DNA from: CALAED01 sp937891035
GTDB lineage: Bacteria > Actinomycetota > Actinomycetes > Streptosporangiales > Streptosporangiaceae
NCBI GenBank assembly: GCA_035642125.1
Contig: DASQSZ010000357.1
Coordinates: 1 to 9,950 of the forward strand
DNA length: 9,950 nt
Direction: 5' to 3'
Positions within the stretch are counted from its first letter, which is position 1. Each line of letters starts with the position of its first letter. A program made the position numbers and the translations under genes. Below, in pieces: positions 1 to 7,225 of the stretch. A model generated the notes under the pieces. The model saw only the letters and a list, made by a program, of their open reading frames with translations. It did not search any database and was not told where the DNA came from.

Positions 1-93
1 GCACTCGGCCGCCGCGGGCCGCGCCGCGCCGACGAGGACGCCGCCGCAGACGAGACCGGTCAACCACGCCGTGGCCAGGCGAAAGGTCATCAT
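1..93 (-). CDS. Secreted protein, N-terminal fragment (runs off left edge)
   Basis: Reading leftwards from an ATG at 93 the frame stays open for 31 codons to the window edge. The product starts MMTFRLATAW, continues with a hydrophobic stretch LTGLVCGGVLVGAA, and ends RPAAAEC at the edge. This is a Sec-type signal peptide: basic residue near the start, hydrophobic core, and an A-A-A motif suited to signal peptidase I. The mature protein is outside the window, so its function cannot be named. A second ATG directly follows the first (90). I see no clear Shine-Dalgarno sequence. The gene begins 53 bp after the response regulator stop on the same strand, so it may be the last gene of that operon and a target or partner of the two-component system; that is inference. 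Confidence 0.6.
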   Translation of the reverse strand, partial: MMTFRLATAWLTGLVCGGVLVGAARPAAAEC

Positions 94-146
94 GGGTCGG
101 GGGTCTATCGCGGCCGGTCCGGCTCGTCGCCGCGGCCCGCCGGTGG

Positions 147-818
147 CTAGCGCGCTGTTTGCCCTTCGCCGGGGGTGACAAGGCCTGACTCGTACGCCAG
201 CATGACCGCCTGGGCCCGGTCGCGCAGCCCCAGTTTGGTGAAGACCCTCGCCACGTGGGTTTTGACCGTGTGCTCGCTGACGACGAGCCGGGCGGCGATC
301 TCGGCGTTCGACAGGCCGCCCGCCATCAGTACGAGCACCTCGGTCTCCCGCGCGGTCAGGCTGGTCAGCTCGGCCGCCGGCCGCGGCGCGGCGCGGCGCT
401 GCCGGGTGAACTCGCGGATCAACCGCCCGGTCACCTGCGGGGCCAGCAGCGCGTCTCCGCGGGCCACGACGCGGACCGCGGCGACGAGGTCTTCGGCGGT
501 GGCGTCCTTGAGCAGAAAACCGCTCGCGCCGACCCCGAGCGCCTCATAGACGTACTCGTCGACGTCGAAGGTGGTCAGCACCAGCACCCGGATGTCCGGG
601 CGCGCTGCGATGATCTGCCGCGTGGCCTCGATGCCGTCCATGCCCGGCATGCGGATGTCCATCAGGACCAGGTCGGGCCGGTGCCGGTCGGCGAGCCGGA
701 CGGCCTCGCGGCCATCGCCGGCCTCGCCGACGACGACGATGTCGTCCTGCGCGGACAGGAGGGCGGCGAACCCGGCGCGCACGATCGTCTGGTCGTCGAC
801 GATCAGCACGCGGATCAC
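147..818 (-). CDS. NarL/FixJ-family two-component response regulator
   Basis: A 223-aa DNA-binding response regulator. Residues 1-120 are a receiver domain: acidic pair D8/D9, phospho-acceptor D54 in VLMDIRMPG, switch threonines T82/T83 and conserved K104 in GFLLKDA. Residues about 150-215 are a LuxR-type helix-turn-helix (LTARETEVLVLMAGGLSNAE, then VSEHTVKTHVARVFTKLGL). Length and layout are standard for the family. The start is a GTG at 818 preceded by AGGAGG at 828-833 with 9 bases between. It lies 119 bp downstream of the histidine kinase gene on the same strand, and that kinase is of the class that pairs with NarL-type regulators, so they should be cognate partners. The signal and target genes are not visible here; the secreted protein just downstream is one candidate target. 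Confidence 0.96.
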   Translation of the reverse strand: MIRVLIVDDQTIVRAGFAALLSAQDDIVVVGEAGDGREAVRLADRHRPDLVLMDIRMPGMDGIEATRQIIAARPDIRVLVLTTFDVDEYVYEALGVGASGFLLKDATAEDLVAAVRVVARGDALLAPQVTGRLIREFTRQRRAAPRPAAELTSLTARETEVLVLMAGGLSNAEIAARLVVSEHTVKTHVARVFTKLGLRDRAQAVMLAYESGLVTPGEGQTAR

Positions 819-937
819 GTCGCTCGTCCTCCTCGTCGCCTCGTTGGCCGCGCTCGCCGCGCGGACGGCTCGCCGCCGGCGGGTGCGGGTGAAGAGCCGA
901 ACCGGCCGCCGCGCTCACTCGATCGGTCGCCTCCCGC

Positions 938-2440
938 TCACCGGCGGGCGGTCTCCTCACTGGCGAGCGGCAGCTCCGCCTCCACCAGGAATCCGCCGCT
1001 CGTGGCGGGCCCGGCTGAGAACCTTCCGCCGAGCATCGTCGCACGCTCCCTCATGCCCAGCAGCCCATGGCCGGCATTGACGGCATTCGTGTCACTTGTT
1101 GCATTCGTCACGCTGGGCGCTCCGGTCTGGCCGGCCGCGGCTCCGTCGTCGCGCACCCGGACGGCGAGCCGGTCCGGCAGGTAGGTGAGCTCCACGCGTA
1201 CGGCCGCGCCCGGTGCGTGCCTGCGGGCGTTGGTCAGCGCCTCCTGCACGATGCGGTACGCCGAAAGCTCGATGGTCGCCGACAGGGTCTGCGGGGCGCC
1301 GTGCACCGATAGATCGACCTTGCCGCCCGCACCCCGATGCTGCTCGACCAGGTCGCCGAGCCCGTCCAGGCGCGGCTGCGGCGCGACCTCGGCTTCGGCC
1401 CTGGCGTCGGCGCGCAATACGGTCAACAGCCGCCGCATCTCGACGAGGGCGCCGCGCGCGGTGCGCGCGATCTCGGCGTAGCCGCGCTGGGCCTCAGGGG
1501 ACAGGTCGCGCATGGTGTACGGCGCGGTCTCCGCCTGGACGGCGATCATCGAAACCGCGTGCGCGACCACGTCATGCAATTCACGGGCGATCCGGGCCCG
1601 TTCGCGGAGCACCACCTGTTCACGCTGGACGGTGTTCAGCCGGGACAGCGTCTCGGTCGTACGCTCGCGCTCGCGGGCGTTGGTCCGCTCGGCGGTCTCG
1701 ACCACGCGGCGGGCCGCGCCGAGCCCGATGGCGGCGATGACCGCGAGCACCGCCACCGGCCACGGGATGCCGTCGAGGGCGTCCGACGCGAGGCGGATCA
1801 CGATGACGGACGCGGCGCTTCCCACGGCGAGCGCGCCCGCGCTGTGCCTGGGCAGTTGCCGGGCCAACAGGTACAGCGCGTAGAGTCCGGCGAACGTCGT
1901 GGCGGCGAGGGGCCGTTCGCCGGACAACAGGGCGGCGGCGAGCGCGCCGAGCACCACCGCCGTCACCGGACGCAGGAACTCCCTGCGCCAGATCAGCGGC
2001 GCCGTGGCCGCGACGGCGAAGCCCCCGGCCAGGCTCACCACCTGAGCGTGCCGCGCGGCGAGTTCGGCCAGCGCGACCACGGTGACCGCGGCGCCGGTCA
2101 CGGGGGCGAACGCCCACGAGTCGGCGAACTGCCGCCAGACGTTCAGCCATCTGGGCAGCAGCGGCGCGCCCGGCTGGATCCGGGTGCGGTCGTCGCGCCG
2201 TTCGTACGGCCCGGCACCGGGCGGCGCCGGGCCCTGGCCGTACGGCGCGGTGGGCGCACGCGGCGGGGCGGACCGGCCGAACAGGCGGGTGGCGAGCGCG
2301 GCGGCCGGCGGGCGGAGCAGCCGGCCGAGCCACGTCAAGATCCACAGCAGTATCTCGCCGACGCCCGCCACGATACGGCCGGAGACCCGCCAGGCATGAT
2401 GGGCAAAGGCGGATCCGGTGGGCGGCTTGTCGCTGGTCAC
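938..2440 (-). CDS. DesK-like (HisKA_3) sensor histidine kinase
   Basis: A 500-aa membrane sensor kinase. Residues 1-100 hold one hydrophobic helix (about 21-43) and a Pro/Gly-rich linker. About 110-243 contain several membrane helices with no obvious extracellular sensor domain. A coiled-coil-like segment (244-282) leads to the HisKA_3 dimerisation helix, ARIARELHDVVAHAVSM, with phospho-acceptor H289. The ATPase domain shows the N box (EALTNARRHAPG, N404), a D box (RVRDDG, 429-433) and the G box (GHGLLGMRERA, 457-467). Between D and G boxes sits a short repetitive insert, listed separately. The start is a GTG at 2440, with GAGGTGA 9 bases upstream. An in-frame TGA four codons upstream blocks any longer form. 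Genes of this type phosphorylate a NarL-type regulator, which follows 119 bp downstream. Confidence 0.95.
   Translation of the reverse strand: MTSDKPPTGSAFAHHAWRVSGRIVAGVGEILLWILTWLGRLLRPPAAALATRLFGRSAPPRAPTAPYGQGPAPPGAGPYERRDDRTRIQPGAPLLPRWLNVWRQFADSWAFAPVTGAAVTVVALAELAARHAQVVSLAGGFAVAATAPLIWRREFLRPVTAVVLGALAAALLSGERPLAATTFAGLYALYLLARQLPRHSAGALAVGSAASVIVIRLASDALDGIPWPVAVLAVIAAIGLGAARRVVETAERTNARERERTTETLSRLNTVQREQVVLRERARIARELHDVVAHAVSMIAVQAETAPYTMRDLSPEAQRGYAEIARTARGALVEMRRLLTVLRADARAEAEVAPQPRLDGLGDLVEQHRGAGGKVDLSVHGAPQTLSATIELSAYRIVQEALTNARRHAPGAAVRVELTYLPDRLAVRVRDDGAAAGQTGAPSVTNATSDTNAVNAGHGLLGMRERATMLGGRFSAGPATSGGFLVEAELPLASEETARR
1073..1108 (-). repeat. Four 9-bp in-frame repeat units inside the kinase ATP lid
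   Basis: Read on the coding strand, kinase codons 445-456 fall into four three-codon units: TNA, TSD, TNA, VNA. At DNA level three of the four contain AAT-GC, spaced 9 or 18 bp apart. The codons (AAT, ACA, AGT, GCA) are poorer in G/C than the rest of the gene. The block lies between the D box and the G box, the flexible lid over ATP, where a length change is likely to be tolerated. It resembles a small expanded microsatellite. Confidence 0.6.
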
Positions 2441-2449
2441 GTTCCAATT

Positions 2450-2497
2450 TCACCTCTTCGGGCCGAGGTCGGACTCACCGTGGGGGGCGATGTGCAT
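2450..2497 (-). CDS. Possible 15-aa leader peptide (uORF) ahead of the histidine kinase
   Basis: A short frame from ATG at 2497 to TGA at 2450-2452 encodes MHIAPHGESDLGPKR. A purine-rich AAGGGGGA lies 8 bases upstream of its ATG on the same strand, at least as good a ribosome site as the kinase's own. Its stop codon is part of the kinase Shine-Dalgarno sequence (GAGGTGA) and is in frame with the kinase GTG only four codons later. Two readings fit: a translated leader that couples or attenuates kinase translation, or the relic of a longer kinase N-terminus cut by the TGA. Nothing shows that it is translated, and one short ORF with a good ribosome site can occur by chance. Confidence 0.35.
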   Translation of the reverse strand: MHIAPHGESDLGPKR

Positions 2498-2846
2498 GGG
2501 CGGGGTCCCCCTTAAGGACGACGCGGGTTCCCTCCTTGCGACGGACGCGCGGTCGAGCGGCCCCGGCGTACGTTTTTCCTGTGACTGAGGGACTGCGGCG
2601 TCCCGAGGGGGTCCGGGGCGCCGCACAAGCTCGGAGCCGTCCGACTCGGGGGTTCGGCCGGATCCGAACTGACGTACCCTCGCCGGTCCGGCCACGTCGT
2701 CGACAGCCGCGGGCCCATCTGCCGACGACGACCGGTCTCGCCTTGGGCTGGGGCGACAGACCGACTAGGCCGGCCGGCGAGGGTCACGCGGTTCCAGACC
2801 TTCCCCGGCTCTCCCTCGTCTACCAACTCGCCTGCGCAAGCGCCCC
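2498..2846. other. Gene-poor, hairpin-rich interval between the kinase leader and merR
   Basis: About 350 bases without a convincing gene. Frames are open on both strands here, but their products are arginine/proline-rich and look like random GC-rich translation. Hairpins found by hand, besides the three-way junction listed separately, are: 2594-2604 with 2615-2625 (11 bp, one T-G wobble as read on plus), 2631-2635 with 2640-2644 (5 bp, GCCG loop), and 2652-2657 with 2664-2669 (6 bp). No tRNA, no T-run after a stem as in an intrinsic terminator, and no riboswitch class I could recognise. The interval must hold either the promoter and 5' leader of the kinase operon or a read-through region from merR. 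Confidence 0.5.
2677..2783. ncRNA. Candidate structured RNA: three-way junction
   Basis: Hand pairing gives a compact fold. The closing helix P1 pairs 2677-2686 with 2774-2783 (10 bp) and 2688-2693 with 2768-2773 (6 bp), with one bulged base at 2687. Inside, P2 pairs 2695-2702 with 2723-2730 and then 2704-2706 with 2719-2721. P3 pairs 2733-2737 with 2759-2763 and 2738-2742 with 2752-2756. Linkers at the junction are only 1, 2 and 4 bases. The 2703/2722 mismatch in P2 becomes a G-U pair if the minus strand is transcribed, while the wobble in the neighbouring hairpin favours the plus strand, so the strand is open. GC-rich DNA folds easily, and no known RNA family was recognised. Confidence 0.3.
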
Positions 2847-3185
2847 CTAGGCCTTCCGGCCCAGCCAACGCAGCGCCTTCTCCTTTTCGAAGTCGAGCGC
2901 GCGAACCGGCGGGGCCGACACCCGGCCGATCCGTTCGCCCAGTTCGCGTACCCTGGCCCGCACCTCGGGATCGGCCAGAACCCGTACGCCGAACGCCAGC
3001 TCCGCCGGGCTGACGTCATAAACCCGCTCCAGCTCGAGCGCCAGCGACACCGCGCGCAATTCGCCGTCACCGAACTTCCGGTGCCCGCTGCGCTCCCTCG
3101 TGGGTGGCAGCAGACCCAGGTTCTCGCGGTACCGCAACATGCGGGGGGAGGTGCCGAGCCGCTGGGCGGCCTCCGTGATACGCAT
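2847..3185 (-). CDS. Small MerR-family transcriptional regulator
   Basis: A 112-aa protein. Residues 1-70 are a MerR-type winged helix-turn-helix: MRITEAAQRLGTSPRMLRYR forms the DNA-binding helices, then ENLGLLPPTRERSGHRKFGD the wing and following helix start. The usual RYYE motif reads RYRE. Residues 71-112 are a short tail ending ALDFEKEKALRWLG, too short for a drug-binding domain and without the cysteine pattern of metal-sensing members. The ligand is therefore unknown. The ATG at 3185 has no Shine-Dalgarno sequence, and an A/T-rich dyad lies 9-28 bases upstream, so the transcript may be leaderless or nearly so and the gene self-regulated. It is divergent from ahcY, which starts 107 bp away, making ahcY the obvious candidate target. 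Confidence 0.88.
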   Translation of the reverse strand: MRITEAAQRLGTSPRMLRYRENLGLLPPTRERSGHRKFGDGELRAVSLALELERVYDVSPAELAFGVRVLADPEVRARVRELGERIGRVSAPPVRALDFEKEKALRWLGRKA

Positions 3186-3193
3186 GGCTTAAT

Positions 3194-3213
3194 TCTGACA
3201 AATTAGTGTTAGA
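3194..3213. promoter_or_regulatory. Candidate MerR operator between merR and ahcY
   Basis: An imperfect inverted repeat, TCTGACA-N6-TGTTAGA, with 6 of 7 arm bases matching. It is strikingly A/T-rich in a GC-rich neighbourhood and sits 9-28 bases upstream of the merR start codon. MerR regulators bind dyads of about this size inside their promoters, so autoregulation is the simplest reading. It is about 40 bp upstream of the suggested ahcY -10 box, so it could also affect ahcY. Confidence 0.5.
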
Positions 3214-3229
3214 AAGTCGCGTCCGGCCG

Positions 3230-3265
3230 TGCGACGCCATCACCCGCCCGCCTAAACTCACAGCG
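3230..3265 (+). promoter_or_regulatory. Candidate ahcY promoter
   Basis: TAAACT at 3253-3258 fits the actinobacterial -10 pattern TAnnnT and would start transcription near 3265, giving a 5' leader of about 28 bases that contains the ahcY ribosome site. The -35 region (around 3230-3235) has no good match to the consensus, so the call rests mainly on the -10 box. Confidence 0.35.
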
Positions 3266-3277
3266 ACCACGGTTGAC

Positions 3278-3283
3278 GAGGAG
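3278..3283 (+). promoter_or_regulatory. Ribosome-binding site fixing the ahcY start
   Basis: GAGGAG lies 9 bases before the ATG at 3293. The frame stays open upstream to a GTG at 3206, but that start lies inside the candidate MerR operator and the extra 29 residues look like random GC-rich translation. The ATG at 3293 gives the usual family N-terminus (MDYKVADLSLAEYGRKEI). Confidence 0.85.
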
Positions 3284-3292
3284 CATCGAATC

Positions 3293-4723
<1,431 letters not shown>

Positions 4724-4768
4724 TCGGCCGGCGATCGACCCTGATCCCGATGCTGACCCGGATGCGCA

Positions 4769-6028
4769 GTGAAGAGTGACATCGCGGACCCCGGGCTCGC
4801 CGAGTCCGGGGTCCGGCGGATCGAGTGGGCGGATCGCGCCATGCCGGTGCTCCGGCAGATCCGGGAGCGGTTCGCCGCCGAGCGCCCGCTCGACGGCCTC
4901 GCGATCGTCGCGTGCATGCACGTGACGACCGAGACCGCGGGCCTCATCCGCACCTTGCAGGCGGGCGGCGCACGGATCGCCGTCGCCGCCTCCAACCCGC
5001 TGTCCACGCAGGACGACACCGCGGCCGCGCTGGTCGAAGAGTACGGCGCCGCCGTCTTCGCCCGCGCCGGCGTCGACCGCGATGGTTACTACGCGCACAT
5101 CCGCCAGGCGCTCGAACTGGGGCCCGATCTCGTGGTCGACGACGGCTGCGACCTCGTCAACACTCTGCACTACGACCGTACGGACCTGGTCGAGACGGTG
5201 CGCGCCGGCTGCGAGGAGACCACGACGGGCGTCATCAGGCTGCACCAGATGGCCCGCGCGGGCGCACTGCGCTTCCCGATGGTGGCCGTCAACGACACCG
5301 CCACCAAGCGGATGTTCGACAACCGGTACGGCACCGGCCAGTCCACGCTCGACGGCATCATGCGCGCCACCAATACGCTGTTGGCCGGCAAGACCATCGT
5401 CATCGCCGGGTTCGGCTACTGCGGGCGCGGCCTGGCGGAGCGGGCACGCGGCCTCGGCGCCCGCGTCGTCATCACCGAGATCGACCCTGTCAAGGCGCTC
5501 GACGCCGCGCTGCAGGGCTTCGCCGTGTTGCCGATGGAGCGGGCGGCGCCGATCGGCGATGTGTTCATCACGGTGACGGGCAACCGCGACGTGGTCAGGG
5601 CCGAGCACATGCAGGTGATGAAGGACGGCGCGATCCTCGCCAACTCCGGTCATTTCGACGTCGAGGTCGATGTCCGGGCCCTGGCCGGCCTCGCCGTAGA
5701 CGTACGGCACGGCGTCCGCCCGATGGCCGACGAGTACATCCTTGCCGACGGGCGACGGCTGGTGCTGCTGGCGGAGGGCCGGCTGGTCAACCTGGCCGCG
5801 GCCGAGGGCCACCCGGCCGCCGTCATGGACATGTCCTTCGCCGACCAGGCCCTCACCTGCGAGTGGCTGGCGCGGGCGCACGAGGAGCTGAGCCCCGGCG
5901 TGTACGAGGTGCCCGCCGAGATCGACGACGAGGTCGCCAGGCTCAAGCTGGAGTCCATGGACATCTCGATCGATATCCTGACCGCTGAGCAGGAGGATTA
6001 CCTCGGCTCGTGGCGGCAGGGCTCGTGA
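4769..6028 (+). CDS. Second SAH hydrolase-like enzyme, archaeal/Thermotoga type
   Basis: A 419-aa paralogue of the preceding enzyme but of the short lineage. Signs are HVTTETAGLIRTL, SNPLSTQDD, the NAD loop GFGYCGRG (214-221) and a C-terminus ending YLGSWRQGS, with neither the 40-residue insert nor the KPDxYRY tail. Catalytic positions are kept: H51, D125 in DDGCD, E150 in EETTTG, K180, D184 and N185, E237 in ITEIDP, H295 in GHFDVEVD, and H348 in GHPAAVMD. It is therefore probably active. In methanogens a member of this lineage prefers S-inosylhomocysteine to SAH, so the substrate here is uncertain. The GTG start at 4769 has no clear Shine-Dalgarno sequence but gives the full family N-terminus. 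It lies 45 bp after ahcY with no terminator between. Confidence 0.92.
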   Translation: MKSDIADPGLAESGVRRIEWADRAMPVLRQIRERFAAERPLDGLAIVACMHVTTETAGLIRTLQAGGARIAVAASNPLSTQDDTAAALVEEYGAAVFARAGVDRDGYYAHIRQALELGPDLVVDDGCDLVNTLHYDRTDLVETVRAGCEETTTGVIRLHQMARAGALRFPMVAVNDTATKRMFDNRYGTGQSTLDGIMRATNTLLAGKTIVIAGFGYCGRGLAERARGLGARVVITEIDPVKALDAALQGFAVLPMERAAPIGDVFITVTGNRDVVRAEHMQVMKDGAILANSGHFDVEVDVRALAGLAVDVRHGVRPMADEYILADGRRLVLLAEGRLVNLAAAEGHPAAVMDMSFADQALTCEWLARAHEELSPGVYEVPAEIDDEVARLKLESMDISIDILTAEQEDYLGSWRQGS

Positions 6029-6067
6029 GGCCGGCTACGGGCACGACGGCACGCAGAAGGGCGGCGG

Positions 6068-6499
6068 ATGACCGCGGACGACGAGTGGCGGGTCGAGATC
6101 GACCTCGACGACGCCGATCACGGGCTCTCGCTGGGCGAGCGGTTCCGGGCGTTCGACCTCAACGATGACGTCCGCGCGCGCATGGGCGACCGAGTGATCG
6201 TGACCAGGGACGGCTCACGGGTCTTCCTGTACGCCCGCAGCGAGAACGATGTCCGGGAGGCCGCACAGGTCGCGCGGCGGCTGATCGAGGAGGACCGTCT
6301 GACCGCCGAGGTCTCCGTCACCCGCTGGCACCCGACCGCCCAGGAGTGGAAGGACATCAGCGTGCCACTGCCCCGCTCGCCGCAGGAGGTCGCCGGTGAG
6401 GAGGCGGAGCGCCGGCCGATCGACCCTGGCCTGCCCGACCCGCGCTTCGTCTACCTTGAGGCCTACAAGCCCGAGTTCCTGCGCGACCTCGGGCTCTGA
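6068..6499 (+). CDS. Unrecognised acidic protein in the SAH hydrolase operon
   Basis: A 143-aa soluble protein with no signal peptide or membrane helix. I do not recognise the family. The N-terminus is rich in Asp/Glu (DDEWRVEIDLDDADHG). The middle reads as alternating strands and one helix: VIVTRDGSRVFLYARS, a helix ENDVREAAQVARRLIEED, then LTAEVSVTRWHP, a small alpha/beta pattern. The tail (about 110-143) is Pro-rich and ends YLEAYKPEFLRDLGL. The start is an ATG at 6068 with a GAAGGGCGGCGG purine-rich stretch in front. It begins 39 bp after the second hydrolase and is probably co-transcribed with it. Its codon use looks like that of its neighbours, so it is a real gene rather than a shadow. 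Confidence 0.82.
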   Translation: MTADDEWRVEIDLDDADHGLSLGERFRAFDLNDDVRARMGDRVIVTRDGSRVFLYARSENDVREAAQVARRLIEEDRLTAEVSVTRWHPTAQEWKDISVPLPRSPQEVAGEEAERRPIDPGLPDPRFVYLEAYKPEFLRDLGL

Positions 6500-6533
6500 G
6501 CCGACCGCGGCGCCCAACTCTGGCCTCGTCACC

Positions 6534-7103
6534 GTGCCCACCGGAACGTACCTGCACCTCGACGACCAGGTCGAGGAGCGGTTCCGGTGCGCGCCGGACG
6601 GGGGCGGCTGGCGGTACGTGGGCGAACGCGCCGACGGCACGCGCACCGACCTCACCGTGGACGGCGCGTGGCGGCAGATCCGCGTCGAACTCGCCGCACC
6701 CGGCCTGGCGATCCGCGGCGGCGCCGTGGGCGGGCGCGACGTGCTGTGGGTCCGCGCCGGCCAGCAGCGTGAGCACTCGGCGGCCGCGGCCGGCTTTCTG
6801 GGCGACTCGCCGGGGTTCTTGGTGGCGGTGGCCAGATCGCTGCGGCTCGATCCGGGCGCGCACGTCGTCGTGCCGCTGGTCCGGGTGAGCGGGCCGGCGC
6901 TCGCCGCGCTCACCGTCACGCAACGGTGGCGGCTGGCCGAGATCACGACGTACGACACCGAACTCGCGCCGCTGCCGGTCGAGCGCTACGAGATCACCGA
7001 TCTCGCCACGGGCGAGCCGAGCGTCGTCCATCTGGCCGGCGACGTCGTCATCGACGCCCCGGGTATCGCGCTCACCGACCTCGAGTCGCCGCCCACACTG
7101 TGA
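6534..7103 (+). CDS. Unrecognised beta-rich protein, last gene of the SAH hydrolase operon
   Basis: A 189-aa soluble protein of unknown family, without signal peptide or membrane helix. The sequence alternates short strands and turns (TYLHLDDQVEERFRC, GGWRYVGERADGTRTDLTV, QIRVELAAPGLAIRGG, VHLAGDVVIDAPGIALTDL), suggesting a beta-barrel or beta-sandwich. One helical segment lies near HSAAAAGFLGDSPGFLVAVA. I chose the GTG at 6534 because the frame further upstream lies within the previous gene and encodes a Ser/Arg-rich stretch typical of a shadow frame. There is no clear Shine-Dalgarno sequence, so translation may depend on the preceding gene, which stops 34 bp upstream. An alternative start inside the previous gene cannot be excluded. 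Confidence 0.75.
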   Translation: MPTGTYLHLDDQVEERFRCAPDGGGWRYVGERADGTRTDLTVDGAWRQIRVELAAPGLAIRGGAVGGRDVLWVRAGQQREHSAAAAGFLGDSPGFLVAVARSLRLDPGAHVVVPLVRVSGPALAALTVTQRWRLAEITTYDTELAPLPVERYEITDLATGEPSVVHLAGDVVIDAPGIALTDLESPPTL

Positions 7104-7151
7104 TCATTCCGGTCGCGTTCATGCTATGGCGCCGACGTTCGACCCGGAGAT

Positions 7152-7203
7152 CACCGCGTGGCCACGACGGTGTGGGCAGTCGTGCCGAGGTGATCACGCG
7201 GTG
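7152..7203. terminator. Nested inverted repeat between convergent genes
   Basis: CACCGCG at 7152-7158 pairs with CGCGGTG at 7197-7203. Within it CACGAC (7163-7168) pairs with GTCGTG (7179-7184). It lies in the 122-bp gap where the SAH hydrolase operon and the RDD gene converge, the usual place for a two-way terminator. There is no T-run, but actinomycete terminators often lack one. Nothing else is visible in the gap. Confidence 0.35.
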
Positions 7204-7225
7204 GTGCCAGTCGCCTCCGAGCACG

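Noticed and set aside
1337..2515. A 392-codon plus-strand frame opposite the histidine kinase
   Set aside because: The opposite strand carries all histidine kinase boxes in order. This frame has only a low-complexity product.
2498..2846. Cobalamin or c-di-AMP riboswitch in the minus-strand leader
   Set aside because: A few short matches (GCCGGGGAA-like, GGGAACCC) were noticed, but the conserved core elements of either class are missing or in the wrong order.
2512..2868. Open frames on both strands (2512-2868 minus, 2536-2850 plus) in the interval upstream of the kinase
   Set aside because: Products are Arg/Pro/Gly/Ser-rich without any motif. The frames overlap each other, and the minus-strand one also overlaps merR in another frame. 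No convincing ribosome site supports them.
3206..3292. Upstream GTG start for ahcY adding 29 residues
   Set aside because: The start lies in the A/T-rich dyad, has no ribosome site, and the extra residues do not match the family. The ATG at 3293 has GAGGAG at good spacing.
3186..3292. SAH riboswitch upstream of ahcY
   Set aside because: The 107-bp gap shows no recognisable SAH aptamer core or strong helix set, and the suggested leader is only about 28 bases.
4724..4768. Terminator between the two SAH hydrolase genes
   Set aside because: Only a 5-bp GATCG/CGATC stem is present, without a T-run. It is too weak to separate the two genes.
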